A stretch of DNA of 64,000 bases, from assembly GCA_963978895.1 (NCBI GenBank), contig OZ022244.1, forward strand, positions 20,763,217 through 20,827,216, in the 5' to 3' direction. Source of the DNA: Erpobdella octoculata. Taxonomy: Eukaryota > Annelida > Clitellata > Hirudinida > Erpobdellidae. The notes beneath the pieces are model-generated. The model ran no database searches. It saw only the letters and a list, made by a program, of their open reading frames with translations, and was not told the DNA's origin. Below are positions 50,914-64,000 of this stretch, one piece after another (position 1 is the stretch's first letter; each line of letters starts with the position of its first letter). The position numbers were made by a program, and so were the translations under genes.

Positions 50914-52278
50914 CAGTAGCAAATTTAGCATCAGGGTGGGGGGGCGACCCGCCCCTACGCTCATGTCGAGTCTGAAAAATCGCCCCTTGCCCTCATTCTT
51001 AAGTTGATAATTTATCTAGTAAACAGCAGCTGTACAAATTTTACCTCAATCACATTCGTCAACGTTTTGTCCTCTATCCATTCAACTTGAAAAACTGAAC
51101 CGCCATCGATGTTATTTAATTTTCCTTACCAAAGTGACATCTATCAAACCATGAGGTTTTCTATTATTTTCGCAGCCCACAAATTGATTTAACAACTTTT
51201 GAATGAAACCAGATGATATTCTTTAATTTGAAATAATTAATTTCAATTTTCTTCATTTCAGCCTCATTTGCTTTAAATCGTAGCTCTGATTGTATAGATA
51301 CGTAATTCTCCATTTTTGTTCAGAAACGCACATATTTGTAAACAAGTAAAGAAAAAACGAGTTTTTCAACACAACCTTATATTTTAGATACACTTCATTT
51401 AGAAATACAATAGATGCTCAAATTAAAGTTTTTTTTTAATTGAATCATGTATTGTCATCCAGCTATGCTGAAAGTTTCAGCTTCCTAGCTAGTCAAAAAT
51501 CTGGTTAAATTTTACCACACACACACACACACACCCACGCACATACAAACAGAGATTGTAACCTGAACAAAAGTTTGTTACAAATAAAACAAAAAACAAA
51601 GTTTTTTAAAAACACACTTTTATATAATCGATTGTGTAGGCCACATTCTGTAACAGAATAGACAATAAATAGTTCGACAAAAATATCACAGTTAATTCTT
51701 TAATTAAATTTTGTCCAATCGATCCGAAAATTTGATAGAATGCATTGTTAATCAGTTCGGAGGTATATTTAAAATTGTAAGTCTCTAGCTCATCGGGAAG
51801 TTAGTTTAAAATCGATTGCAAATTTTGACTACAGATCGACAGACAGAGAATTAAAGTTAAGTAAAAGTGTGTAAAAAGGAAAAATCACAGACAATGTCAA
51901 CATATGACCATCTGATTCCAGCAAAAACTGAACATTTTTAATCCATTAATTCAAGGATAGAAGATGCTAGTTTGGAAAAGACCATATTGCTTCAGATGAT
52001 GCTGCAGTCAACAAAGAACGATAACTACATATGTTGATAAATCAACGAAAAACTGGCTAATTTTTGTCGAGTTACCACTCACGGTAAAATAATATTGGAG
52101 CAGTTCATACTTATATTAGTAATTGAAAGATTGCTGAAATTTTGTTTTTGATTAAATGAGACAAATACAAATTTATTTACTTATTAACAAAAATTTTAAA
52201 GCACAAAGTCTCCTAAATTTTTGTCAAAACAAAAAATTCCTGTTGCACCCCACGATGCTAAACCTAAATCCGCCACTG
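50914..52278. mobile_element. hAT-like non-autonomous element, 1365 bp
   Basis: Ends CAGTAGCAAATTTAGCATC and, inverted, CAGTGGCGGATTTAGG (the common hAT terminus). The near-perfect 8-bp duplication is CCACAAAA / CCAAAAAA (50906-50913 and 52279-52286). GC-rich GGGGGGGCGACCCGCCCC lies just inside the left end. No transposase is found; a copy of the repeat at 51335-51600 and a short (CA)n at 51514-51533 lie inside. Confidence 0.75.
51335..51600 (+). repeat. Interspersed repeat, copy 1 (other copies near 52590 and 58880)
   Basis: AACAAGTAAAG, TTTAGAAATACAATAGATG, GAATCATGTATTGTCATCCA, then CTAGCTAGTCAAAAATCTGG, TTAAATTTTA, (CA)n and AGATTGTAACCTGAACAAAA. The same order recurs at 58880-59360, and its 3' part recurs inverted at 52590-52690. 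Confidence 0.75.
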
Positions 52279-52763
52279 CCAAAAAATTAAACTCCTTCCT
52301 TTTTACTACGGAACATCACCACGATCCTTGCCAGTCAAACTTCATAATGTCCTTGTTTGCTTGCTTTGGGTCATGACAATGACGATAACATTTCATTTTC
52401 TCAATTAATTAATAATCCGAATATCACGTTACGTAGACTTTAACCTTAGATGTCACTTATTCAATGTCTTCAATTTTTATTTACAATTGTATGTTATATT
52501 TATTTTATATTTTGCTTTAATTGTTAATTAACAGCTTCTTTTGTATTTTATTTCGTTCTTAACTTTATTTATTTTCTGTTTACAAACTTTTATTTAGGTT
52601 ATAATCTCTGTTTGTGGGTGTCTTTCTCTGTACGCAAATCTTGTAGATAAAATTTAACCAGCTTTTTGACAAACTTAAAAAATTGAAAAAACCTAATTTG
52701 AATATCTTCGTATTACTAAATCGAATGTATTTGAAATAAAAGTTTGTGTTATATTATATAAAT
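52279..52763. other. AT-rich DNA with inverted partial repeat
   Basis: 52590-52690 is the reverse complement of the end of the 51335 repeat (AACCAGCTTTTTGACAAAC against GTCAAAAAGCTGGTT). Nothing else is recognised. Confidence 0.5.
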
Positions 52764-53003
52764 ACATACATACATACATACATACATACATACATACATA
52801 CATACATACATACATACATACATACATACATACATACATACATACATACATACATACATACATACATACATACATACATACATACATACATACATACATA
52901 CATACATACATACATACATACATACATACATACATACATACATACATACATACATACATACATACATACATACATACATACATACATACATACATACATA
53001 CAT

Positions 53004-53058
<55 letters not shown>

Positions 53059-53107
53059 TACATACATACATACATACATACATACATACATACATACATA
53101 CATACAT
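52764..53107. repeat. (CATA)n / (CA)n compound microsatellite
   Basis: (CATA)n from 52764 to about 53020, (CA)n to 53053, (CATA)n again to 53107. Reading frames across it are artefacts. Confidence 0.97.
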
Positions 53108-53960
53108 TTTGTTGACAATCCTCGGAGGTATTTCGCTTCTTGGGGTGGCTAGATAAATCCCTGACTGATGCTGCGCCCGACATCGACATCTTTTGGCCGC
53201 CTTCATCAAGTTTTGTACGGCCTTTGACGGACTGCGGACGCATTTAACCGACTTCCTTAACCGATTCGTCTTAATGACAATGGATTCTATTAAATTTCGT
53301 GACTCATTTGATTCCCTAAACGCCAAGAATCGGTTTTCACTGTTTTGAAAAAAAGTCAATTTAGAGAATGCCAAGTCTTGGGAGTTATTATTAACGGATT
53401 TACACGAAAAACTACTTTTTTACCGTTAACTTTTTTCCTTTTTTCAAAGAGCGATTTCTAATATTTCAACGTTTTACTACGTGTATGTGTTGTAAATAAA
53501 TATTTATTGCAACGATATTACTTGTAATAAGTTAATGGTAATGAAAGTTTACACTACAATCGATTTTATTTTAATAACATGTGCAGTGTTGATAGGAATG
53601 TAATTATGTTAATGATATCAATTAGTGTGTTTGCGTGTAATATAAAGAAGAGAGGTGTTTGGTGGTAGGGTGGGAGTTGCTATCAACACGTCTTTATAAA
53701 ATCAATGTTTACTAAGAAAATATTATCGCTGATAATCTACTCATTTTAAGATTTAATTTCTAAAATTCTGTGTTAGATTTATATGTGTATATGTGAGTCT
53801 ACCTCAGTCGGCTTCTCTGTTCGTGTGTCTCGATTTGTAAGTATCTGTGCGTTTTTGTGTATTATGCTCAGTTACCCTTCATCGTGGTTTAATTTAGAGG
53901 GCATATCAAGATAAGTTTGCAAGGCGTGAAAGACAATTTGAGATCCTTAAAAGTTTTAAT
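53108..53960. other. Less AT-rich patch then AT-rich DNA
   Basis: 53110-53345 has an open minus-strand frame (RESNESRNLIESIVIKTNRL) with higher GC than the surroundings. It could be an exon, but I do not recognise it and it runs into the microsatellite. 53350-53960 shows nothing. Confidence 0.3.
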
Positions 53961-53962
53961 AC

Positions 53963-54871
53963 TTAGAAGCGTCGGAGTTCATATTTTAACGATAAAAATT
54001 TTCTTTGATTTGTTTCCACAAATTTTAAAAAAGTTTCGCTACTTTCATCAGTAAATCCAACTGCCCCAAGACTGCTAGTTAGTTTTCTTTTAATACGTTT
54101 GACAAGTTCATCTAAATTTGCACACACGAAATGTGAAAGCCTTTGAAGTTTGAAAATAAAGGAGCACAAGAATCGCACTCTACTCCTATGACATAACTTA
54201 GCCTTCAGTACAAACATGTCCTAAAGTCTCATTCAAATGGCTTTAAATTAATCTCTCTATTGAAGGATTGTTTCCTCTTCTAATTTCACAGCAGGATGTC
54301 ATAGTTGTTGTTCTAAAAAGATTCTTTCATGTTTAATTATTTCGTATCTCAATCGCTGGTTGGTTAACGGAGCATACTTTGTTATTGTCAAAAGATAGTT
54401 TGGAACGCATCGCATCAAGATCACAGCTTCGTGATTAGAAAACTCGTCACAGGAATCCGTTGGAGATATTTAAGCTATGAAAGCTTTCAATTTGGTCTGC
54501 TGAATAGTCCTGAATCACTGTTTGATGAGATATATTGTTCAACATCCACCTAACTACATATATAAAAATGTTCCTTATTTCTTCATTCACAGCGGTTGCA
54601 ATTCCTCTAATATCAACACAATCATCACCATCAAATGGAGTAGTTAGTCATCCTCCAATTTCAACATCATAATCACCATCGGATCTTCATCACCATCATT
54701 ATCATCATGGCCAGCGTCATCAAATGACATCCTGTCTGTGAGGCAGGTAGTCATCTTCCAAGTCATCAAACTCCTTTTCATAGAAAAAAGAGATTGAAAA
54801 TATTTAGCAGAATTTCTCCTTGGTTTCTCGAATAGGAGAAAATCATCTACGAAATTGCAAACACCTGCCAC
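53963..54871 (-). pseudogene. Coding-like relic of unknown identity, several frames
   Basis: Reading the minus strand, successive open pieces look like one protein broken by frameshifts and stops: 54871-54644 (VCNFVDDFLLFEKPRR and an acidic tail), 54645-54455 (DGDDCVDIRGIATAVNEEIR, IFIYVVRWMLNNISHQTVIQ, DYSADQIESFHSLNIS), 54463-54304 (PTDSCDEFSNHEAVILMRCV, PNYLLTITKYAPLTNQRLRY, EIIKHERIFLEQQL) and 54217-53963 (NLDELVKRIKRKLTSSLGAV, GFTDESSETFLKFVETNQRK). The composition is that of a real, charged protein rather than random AT-rich DNA. I do not recognise the family. It could be a transposon protein or a host pseudogene. Confidence 0.45.
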
Positions 54872-57395
54872 ATGTCAACACAGTTTTGGACGAATTTTCT
54901 GTAGTTGTGTAAAAAAAAAATATTCCTTAACTTACAGGAAAATAAACTCTGATATCTAAGGAAGCTGTAAAACTGGATTTAAAATTAAATAATCAAAATT
55001 TAACATAATTTATTTCCGAACTCGTAAAACAGAGAGCAAATCAGCCCCATTGAATATAATATTTATTTTTAAACCCCTTATATTAACTTCACCTCCAATC
55101 TTGCTTGTTTGCTTGCTTGCTTGAATGTTTGCAAACCTTGAAAGTAAAAATTTACTAACTTCCCGTCATCCAATCGAGCTGAAATTTAAAATATAGGCTT
55201 GCTCTGGATGACAATGCATTCATTCATTCTGTTAAAGTTTAAAAATTGTCTACAAATATTTTTTTAATTAAAAATACTAATTATCAGAGTTTTAATAACA
55301 AACCAAATTTAATTATATAGATGTTTACATATATAAATTTTAAAATAAATACTTTTAAAAGAAAAATTTGCAATAAATGAAAAGCCAGCGATTCCTGAAC
55401 TATAAGGAATTTTTGAAAAGAAGCTAGTTTTTGACGGCTTTCTTGTTATATTTTGAAGAAGTAGCTAAAATTTAAAATTTATAACACAAAAATGACTGGC
55501 AATTGAGCCGTTGGTGAATGGTTGGATTAAAGCAGGCAAGGGTCTGAGAATATTGATGACCGGAGGAAGGGATAGAAATTTTCATAGATTTTTACAAACG
55601 TGTCAAAATATTCAAAATAACAGTTGATGGTCCGAGGTATTAGAAGTTATTTTATTGATTTAACAGATTAAAAAATAGTTTTATTTTTGTCAGAACGCCC
55701 AACCCTTTCCCCTCTTTTTTGCCTTGGTCACCCTCTGTTTATAAAAGCTTTATTTAAGAAAATGTGTTCTAAATCTTCATATCAATCAACGTAATAAATA
55801 CGTAGAGAAGAAAAGAAATAATCTACTGGATTTGATCGTGAGTGCGTCCTGGTGTTTCTTGACCGCCTGGCACCGGCGTCAGAAAGGTCTTCCGCAGACT
55901 CTTCAACATCATCATCGCATATTAATGTTGAAAGGAAATGGAGCAATATGAGACGACGTCTGCGTGCAACAAATCAAGTCTTAATTTTGAAGAAGGTGGA
56001 TGTGCCTGGTTGGGGTGCGTTTTTTATATTTCCACTATAAATTTTATATTTCTTCACAGCCAAGGTTTTACTAGATTATTAAATGCATTAAATTAATTTA
56101 TGAATTTTAATGGTTTAAAAATATTTTTTTTCTTCATGGCGAAGCGTTTCGAGTCTTCTAGAAATCGATTTAATTTCACCTTGACCTGCGTGCAATACAG
56201 AAATGTTTCATTTGAAAAATGACAAAACATTTCAGAAAAATGACTTTCCGGTCATCATAAGATGGACAGTGATGTCCCTTTTTATATACGTGCATACAAC
56301 AATAATTTATTTAAACAAATAAACTAAAAGTTGATTTATATTAAAACCTCTCCAGGTTACGACTTCTTTTTTTTTATAACGCAAACAAACAAATGACGAA
56401 AATGCCGATATTTACGAAGCGGCTCAACAAAAAGAAGCATCCTGAGACCTCGGATGATAACAAATGAAGTTGATTTATGAACTGCCCACGCGTGCAAGAT
56501 AAGTGGCGCTCATTTTCGGGTGGGATTTGGGGGGGTGGAGGTAGTACATTTTGGTAAGTGTGGGTAGGAATGACTAGGCGTGGGAGTGTTTGAAGAAGTT
56601 AGAAATAATTGAATATACAACTAAATATAGACGTAAAGTGTTCGCAAGAGTTCTTTGAAAAAGTGAAGAAGATTACACGTGCTCGATGACCTCATGTCAA
56701 GTTTCTCCTTTGTGACCTTTGAAGTGAACGAGGATCGTGGCGAAAATAATTGAACTTTTCATAATTGGTAGTGTACGCTCCTTCGTGCTGTGTTGTGTTG
56801 TGTAAGAGAACATGGTGGGGTGTTGAACTTAACATATCATTAGTCACTCTTTTTCGTACTTCACAGTAGTCCAAGCATTATAATTCAACTTACGTATCTC
56901 GCGATGTTCATTTATTTTAGTGACATACAAATTTGCAGTCACAATCCATTTATTTAATCTAGATATGCTACGAAAATTGAACAGAAACAGCAAATAAATA
57001 CACGAATTAAATTTGAAAAGAATGAATTGATGTAAAAAATTCCCACGAGTTGTACAACATCAAACATGCACAAAGAGTCATTCTAACTAAATGAAATACA
57101 TTGTTTTTATTGTTGTACATGGAAAGAAGACCCTTCCTTATTTGTATTACAATAACAATGGAAGTTAATCTTTTCGTTAAATATTTGTACAGATGGTTCA
57201 ATGAATCGATTGCAACATCACGATTTTGAGCCCAAACTAATTAATATATTTTAAGGTTTATTAAATAAAATTATCGATTATGAACAAATAAAACATTTAA
57301 AACCCCTATATATTTTTGTGATTTTTGAATGTATGTATTGATAACTGAATAAACAAACTATATTATTTCAAATGTATTATAACACTCGAACGTAT
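54872..57395. other. Mostly unassigned DNA with one possible exon
   Basis: 55840-56040 (plus) has an open frame with RSSADSSTSSSHINVERKWS and MRRRLRATNQVLILKKVDVP, more GC-rich than its flanks; exon or relic, family unknown. A (GCTT)n-like run lies at 55106-55124. The remainder, including the G-rich patch near 56515-56560, shows nothing recognisable. Confidence 0.3.
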
Positions 57396-58870
<1,475 letters not shown>

Positions 58871-58879
58871 TAAATGCAA

Positions 58880-59360
58880 ATATAAACAAGTAAAGGAACA
58901 CAAACTTTGATTTCAAATACACTTGATTTAGAAATACAAAAGATGTTCAAATCAAGTTGTTTTTTCTTTTTAATTGAATCATGTATTGTCATCCAGGTGC
59001 TAGGTTAGCTGAGTTGGTAAAGTGTTAGCCTTGAATGTGAGAGCTTCACGGTTCGACTCCCACTCACTGCCTAGTAGCCCATGTCAACGGAAAATTTAGC
59101 GGGTAAAATCGTTCTCTCCGTGGGGCATGTAAAAGAACAGCGCCTTTGAACAAAGCGGAAAAGGCGCTCAATAAATTGGCAAAACAAATTGGCAAAACAT
59201 CCAATATAAAGCTATGCTTCTTAGCTAGTCAAAAAGCTGGTTAAATTTTACTTGCAAGATTTGCGTACAGAGAAAGACACAAACACACACATACACAAAC
59301 ACACACACAAACAGAAATTGTAACCTAAATAAAAGTTTGTAAAAATGAATAACTGTATAA
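58880..59360 (+). repeat. Interspersed repeat, copy 2, interrupted by a SINE
   Basis: It aligns with 51335-51600, with the SINE 58996-59197 inserted after TGTATTGTCATCCA. The (CA)-rich part is at 59278-59320. Confidence 0.75.
58996..59197 (+). mobile_element. tRNA-derived SINE, copy 1
   Basis: The tRNA head has a canonical box A (TTAGCTGAGTTGGTAAAG) and box B (GGTTCGACTCC), both good pol III promoter elements. The body has TAGCCCATGTCAACGG and TCCGTGGGGCATGTAAAAG. A 3' hairpin AGCGCCTTT / AAAGGCGCT is at 59139-59147 and 59160-59168, before a short A/T-rich tail. The target duplication CATCCA flanks it (58990-58995 and 59198-59203). Confidence 0.9.
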
Positions 59361-59426
59361 ACTTGTTAGAAAAGAAAACATTCCTAAACTTAAGTTTAGT
59401 TCAAAAAGGTTGATGATCCTCTGAAC
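59361..59426. other. Spacer
   Basis: Nothing recognised. Confidence 0.3.
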
Positions 59427-60785
59427 CAGTGTCGGATTCAGGAATGCCCAGGGGGGCCGGGCCAACCTAAAAAAGTTAAAAAAAAATTAAGTTTAATTTT
59501 TCATTTAGCTTGCAACTTCATTCTGTTTGTCGTTAGGCGTCGGTAGCCCAAAGATTTAAATTTATTAAAATCATCTCTTGACCAGCAATATTTGCAGTAA
59601 CTTCTGATATTTGGCAGATATCTAAAAACTTTGTGTCCTTTTTAAGTTAAGCCATTTGGACTTTCAACGGCAAGTCCAGAAGAAAATTTAAAATTATTTT
59701 TTCTATCAAAAACTCAGACGACTTAGCAGCGGGGTCTTAAAGCAATAATAATTTGTAATGAAAATGTTGCCTGTTTTCTTCATGTGCCGCCATCCTAATA
59801 ACTTTGCCACTAGATTGAAGAGTTTTTATGACTCAGTCTTAATGTTTCTTGATCCGCTTTCAGTCGTTGGCAAAACAGTTCAGTTTTATGGGTTTCAAAG
59901 TTTTTGCAAATAGTTGAAAACAGCCAGGCCAAAACGGTATTTCTCAGCACGTCCTTGTATGATTTTACGCAAAACATCGGAGATGCAATAACGCAGGTGA
60001 TGCCTCAGATGGCTTTGAAGGCAAAAGAAGCATTGCGGATGAAACATTTTATTGAGTTGTTATCAGTGCATTGGAAATGACATAGGAAATCGGCAAAAAT
60101 TAACATCTCCAAGGATTTGAAAGAAATAAACAGACTCACAATGCAAATCTCTCGGGGGTGGTCCAGAACTATTGAACAGAAAAGGCATTTTCATTTCATT
60201 TTCGGACGATTTCATCAATCAGTTAAAGGTACGGTTTAGGAAAATAAACGATTTTCTAAAATTAGCGCAACTGCTAAAAGTTACCCCAGTAGTTATCTTG
60301 TTGTCCAAAATCATGGTAGATTTATTCGACTTTGGCTTGAACTGTTCCAGTAATGTCATTACCACACAAATAAAACATAAAAAACCATTATCTTGTAAAA
60401 AAAATATTTGTTTGCCATCTTCTGTCTGATTGAAATGATCCAAGTATCACATACCGCAGCTTAAAAGTCATTTTCTGTTTTAAAGTGTCTGACGACTTAA
60501 ATCCGCAGAGAAAAGAGAGGTGTCTTGCTTTGACATTTATACAGAGTAGAAGATAAAATACAAAAACAAGATGAAAGAGAAAGAAAAAAAGGAAAAAGAA
60601 AGTAAGAAAGAGGATAACATAGTTGCTCGGTAAATACAATGTTTTATTTCAGTTTTTTTTGTTTTACTGTTAAAAGAAACTCAGGATATCTTACAACGGG
60701 TTGCATAACAACAGTAATTAAAATTTTAAAAACTAAAACATAGCTTTTTTAGACCCTCCTTACAAAATTCCTAAATTTGCCACAG
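59427..60785 (+). mobile_element. hAT remnant (same group as 13391-17741)
   Basis: Termini CAGTGTCGGATTCAGGAAT and, inverted, CTGTGGCAAATTTAGGAAT are alike, but no clear 8-bp duplication is seen. Parts align with the copy A hAT. 59480-60430 contains a broken transposase: at about 60080-60300, LNRKGIFISFSDDFINQLKV fits the IPFLDHxIxQLxxRF segment of DUF4371/P52rIPK-type hAT proteins, preceded by an IxKKxTxPR-like stretch. The rest is too decayed to read. Confidence 0.65.
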
Positions 60786-60797
60786 TTCTTTCTGAAC

Positions 60798-61040
60798 GCA
60801 CCTCTTCTCTTCAGAACTATTAGTTTCTCACCTTTCTCTTCTTTTCTTGAGTCTTTCTAAACTATCACCCGGATTTAGGCATTTGTATAAAAGTTGGAAA
60901 TGGTTTTAAAAAGAATGCTTGAAACCAGTCATCCTCTTTAAAACCATTTCCAACTTTTATGAAAACCGGGTGATAGTTTGGAACGATTCCAGAAATCAAA
61001 AGAACATTGAGAAACTAATAGTTCTGAAGAGAAGAGTTTC
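60798..61040. repeat. Large imperfect inverted repeat (hairpin)
   Basis: The left arm, about 60798-60905, and right arm, about 60930-61040, are near reverse complements. Paired landmarks are CTTCTCTTCAGAACTATTAG with CTAATAGTTCTGAAGAGAAG, AACTATCACCCGG with CCGGGTGATAGTTT, and AAAAGTTGGAAATGGTTTTA with its complement. The loop is about 25 bases. A plus-strand frame (60919-61260) crosses the right arm. Confidence 0.9.
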
Positions 61041-61547
61041 ATTTAACTTTTCTGAGCTTCTTAAGTTTGGAGAGGTCCTGGATCTAGTTTACACGTATGT
61101 CTGGTGGTTAATGTTGGATTTACAGCAGGGATGTTATCTCAGCAAAACTTTGAGAGGGGAGCAATTTGTTCTCAGGGCCCACCAATTTTTCCAAAAAAAC
61201 CTTCTTTTTCTTTCCAAAAAAGCTGATAACCGTGGGGTAGTTGTTCCTAAAACTTTTTAATAAACCACTTCAGGGAGCCCACTAAAACATCGCACAGGCC
61301 CACTTCACCGTCATAGGGGCCCGTCTATCCATAAAAAGAGTGCACTCACGCCTCAAAAGCTTTTATTTTACACGACTGAGGATGTTGATAGGGGCCCCTC
61401 AAAAGTCAGAGGGGGCGGTGGCTCCTCTGCTCCCGTCAATTGACTTCTATGATTTACATTAACAGCAGCAGTCAAACCGAAAGTGGAACCTACTACATCC
61501 ACTTTTGTGCTTTTATCTGACGCGAGAATGTGCGCTAAATTCCTTTA
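61041..61547. other. Unassigned DNA, possible transposon end
   Basis: GGGGCCCGTC and GGGGCCCCTCAAAAG near 61313-61410 resemble subterminal parts of hAT elements, but no boundaries are visible. Confidence 0.25.
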
Positions 61548-61729
61548 GGTGCTAGGTTAGCTGAGTTGGTAGAGTGTTAGTCTTGAATGTGAGAGCTTCA
61601 CGGTTCGACTCCCACTCATTGCCTAGTAGCCCATGTCAACGGAAAACTTAGCGGGTAAAATCGTTCTCTCCGTGGGGTATGTAAAAGAACAGCGCCTTTG
61701 AACAAAGCGGAAAAGGCGCTTTATAAATT
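61548..61729 (+). mobile_element. tRNA-derived SINE, copy 2
   Basis: Nearly identical to 58996-59197: box A TTAGCTGAGTTGGTAGAG, box B GGTTCGACTCC, the GCCCATGTCAACGG body and hairpin AGCGCCTTT / AAAGGCGCT at 61691-61699 and 61712-61720, then TTATAAATT. The target duplication is not clear. Confidence 0.88.
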
Positions 61730-63099
61730 ACATTTTTATTTAACATTTTCTGCTTCTACTACCCGATGCCTGATTTGTTGTGCTTTAACCTGCAGCATGT
61801 AATTTTTTGCTGGAATTTGCGGATCACTTCACATCCAAATCAGGATGTCTCACTACACCCTACAAGACTCGGCATCTAACAAGAGTGCTTCTTCAATTGT
61901 GATTTGTAGCCTTTCTTAAACGGCGTCAGCCTATAAGACAGTCTCATTGAGCCCAAATATTTGCAAGAACCTGAGGGTTTTATGAGCAAGAATTTAGTGG
62001 TATTAAAAGGTGGTTGGCTCAAGCCTTTTCCCTCTAAAGAAATCAAGCGAGTCAGACGCAAAGCCCAATTGGTGAAATTAAAAGCATACTTACTTCAAGT
62101 GGCTTACTACAGGGCTACAGCTATTTATTTCCGTGTTTTTCTCAATAGTCCTCCTCAACATTAAACAACTATAAATCACGGAAAGCACTTTGCATTACAT
62201 GATTTGCCTTTGGTTGTTGAAAGTACCGTAAGAACCAGCATGTTAGAATTAAGCAAGTTTCTAAAGTTGTTCTAAATTTTTATAACTTTAAATAAGTATA
62301 AGTAGAATAATAAATAGTAATTATTAATATTAACTTTAATAACAAAAGAAATTATAAAAGAAAGTTCAATCATCTTCTTATCGCTTTAAAACCACTTTGT
62401 CGATTAATAAAGAAATAATTTAATTAAATACTAAAATTAATAATATAGTATAACGAGCCGGTCTGAATGAGCAGCTGCACTCTGAAATAACAACAAGCCA
62501 GTAATCAATGGCACCGATGATTGACTTCTATTAAAAGGATCAGCTTTCCATTGTATCGATGCCTCCCGCTTGCAATCAACTGTTCACTTCTTTTATTTTC
62601 TATCTTTATTCCTTTCCGCCATTTCCTTCCTTTACCGTTTCGTCCGTCTGCTTATCAGTCTGCCTGTGTGTATCCGTCTGTCGGTTTGTATTTGTGTGTC
62701 AGTCTTTCTGTCTCTCTTTCTCACTCGTTGGTTTCTTTCAAGCGACGACGTGACGTTTATAAGTTGATCGAGTAACAAAGTAATAATGGTGACACAGGCC
62801 TGATCTCATTATTGTGGCATATTTGATCGACGAACGAAGAAATTTAAAACAAGTGACTCGATGCTGGTTGGCGTGAAACGAAGGAATGCAATTCAGTGAG
62901 CAACGACGACGTTGAAATGTAGGTTGAAAACACTGCGTCAAAATAGACGAATGGAAAGGTCTGGGTAGAATGGATGAGTTGAAGAATATTGGTAGCTGGT
63001 AGAGGTGGAATAGGATTTAAGGACATGAAAATGAAACAAACTTCATTTATGGGAGACAGAAACAAAGGTAATCAGATAAATAGATGGGTGGACGGATGA
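61730..63099. other. Unassigned DNA
   Basis: No gene is supported. Small frames at 61961-62164 and a pyrimidine-rich tract at about 62580-62740 (TCCGTCTGTCTG type) are the only structure. Confidence 0.3.
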
Positions 63100-63494
63100 A
63101 TGAATTGGTGGAAAAACGGATGCACGTTTGTACTGAAGAACGTATATAGTATATACGATATGTACTGAGGAATGAATGCATGTACTGAGGATTAGATGTA
63201 TATACCGAGGAATGAATGCATGTACTGAGGAATAGATGTATATACCGAGGAATGAATGCATTTAAGTAGGAATGGATGTATGTACTGACGAATGAATGTT
63301 TTTCCTGAGGAATCAGAGGAATGAATGTACGAAATGAGGAATAGATGTTTGTACTAATGTACTGAAGAATTATTGTATGAACTGAGGGATGGATTATGTA
63401 CTGAGGAAAAAATGTATATACTAAACAATGGATGTAAATAATAGGGAATAAATGTATAAACTCAGGGTTGGATTATGATTGTATGTAGTGAAGA
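63100..63494. repeat. Degenerate minisatellite of about 22 bp
   Basis: About 15 variable units on the theme TGTACTGAGGAATGAATGTA. They become more irregular to the right and lead into the (GTAT)n array. Confidence 0.85.
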
Positions 63495-64000
63495 ATGTAT
63501 GTATGTATGTATGTATGTATGTATGTATGTATGTATGTATGTATGTATGTATGTATGTATGTATGTATGTATGTATGTATGTATGTATGTATGTATGTAT
63601 GTATGTATGTATGTATGTATGTATGTATGTATGTATGTATGTATGTATGTATGTATGTATGTATGTATGTATGTATGTATGTATGTATGTATGTATGTAT
63701 GTATGTATGTATGTATGTATGTATGTATGTATGTATGTATGTATGTATGTATGTATGTATGTATGTATGTATGTATGTATGTATGTATGTATGTATGTAT
63801 GTATGTATGTATGTATGTATGTATGTATGTATGTATGTATGTATGTATGTATGTATGTATGTATGTATGTATGTATGTATGTATGTATGTATGTATGTAT
63901 GTATGTATGTATGTATGTATGTATGTATGTATGTATGTATGTATGTATGTATGTATGTATGTATGTATGTATGTATGTATGTATGTATGTATGTATGTAT
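63495..64000. repeat. (GTAT)n microsatellite, runs off the window
   Basis: At least 506 bp (about 126 units) without interruption. Confidence 0.98.

Noticed and set aside
59427..60785. 8-bp target duplication CTCTGAAC / TTCTGAAC for this hAT
   Set aside because: The right-hand match lies several bases beyond the terminal CACAG, so it does not abut the element; probably chance.
62521..62775. Coding frames with Ser/Val/Cys repeats
   Set aside because: Three overlapping frames over a pyrimidine-rich TCCGTCTGTCTG-type tract; low-complexity artefact.

Overview
The window is a repeat-dense, AT-rich stretch of animal nuclear DNA. There is no bacterial gene organisation. It holds long microsatellites, intron-style spacing, hAT, Tc1-like, Helitron, LINE, Ty3/Gypsy and SINE sequences, and two intact single-exon genes of the animal TCAF (TRPM8 channel-associated factor) / M60 family. 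Several SINEs and Helitron ends look like those I know from lophotrochozoans, and a mollusc is my best guess, but that is inference; the sequence alone does not fix the species.

The backbone is a tandem direct segmental duplication. Copy A (about 5,995-23,290) and copy B (about 32,580-49,565) can be followed landmark by landmark. Each carries one minus-strand TCAF-like gene (7157-9292 and 34101-36236; 711 codons from the first ATG, about 92% protein identity, HEIGH zinc motif kept in both). Each copy later took different transposons, so each serves as the empty-site control for the other. A only: a ZBED5-like hAT (10706-11690), a 4.35-kb hAT (13391-17741) with elements nested inside it, and a Helitron cluster (about 18,819-22,190). 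B only: a Helitron (to 33378), a 4.37-kb ZMYM1-like hAT (37412-41785), a TA-flanked 1.33-kb element (42364-43696), a tRNA-type SINE (about 43,815-44,065), a BED-finger hAT derivative (44762-45816) and a hAT MITE (46851-48997). All the hAT insertions have 8-bp target duplications that can be read directly.

Left of copy A (1-5,990) are Helitron ends, an unclassified repeat (310-860), and a dead Ty3/Gypsy pol (2401-4800) that appears nested in an old Helitron whose PIF1-type helicase remnant lies at 4800-5445. Between the copies (23,290-32,580) are a minisatellite, a Helitron carrying a 781-bp (TCAC)n array, two abutting Helitrons, a CCCGAA-rich element, a second copy of the BED-finger hAT derivative and a 5'-truncated LINE. 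The right flank (49,565-64,000) has another hAT element (50914-52278), a (CATA)n array, a coding-like relic of unknown identity (about 53,963-54,871), a further hAT remnant (about 59,427-60,785), two near-identical SINEs, a large inverted repeat (60,798-61,040) and a terminal (GTAT)n array that runs off the window.

The TCAF pair are the only genes here that look functional. The most interesting structures are the paired-copy insertion record, the birth of long microsatellites inside Helitron 5' ends, a chimeric Helitron, a recently mobile hAT derivative that encodes only a BED finger, and SINE tails with a covarying hairpin.
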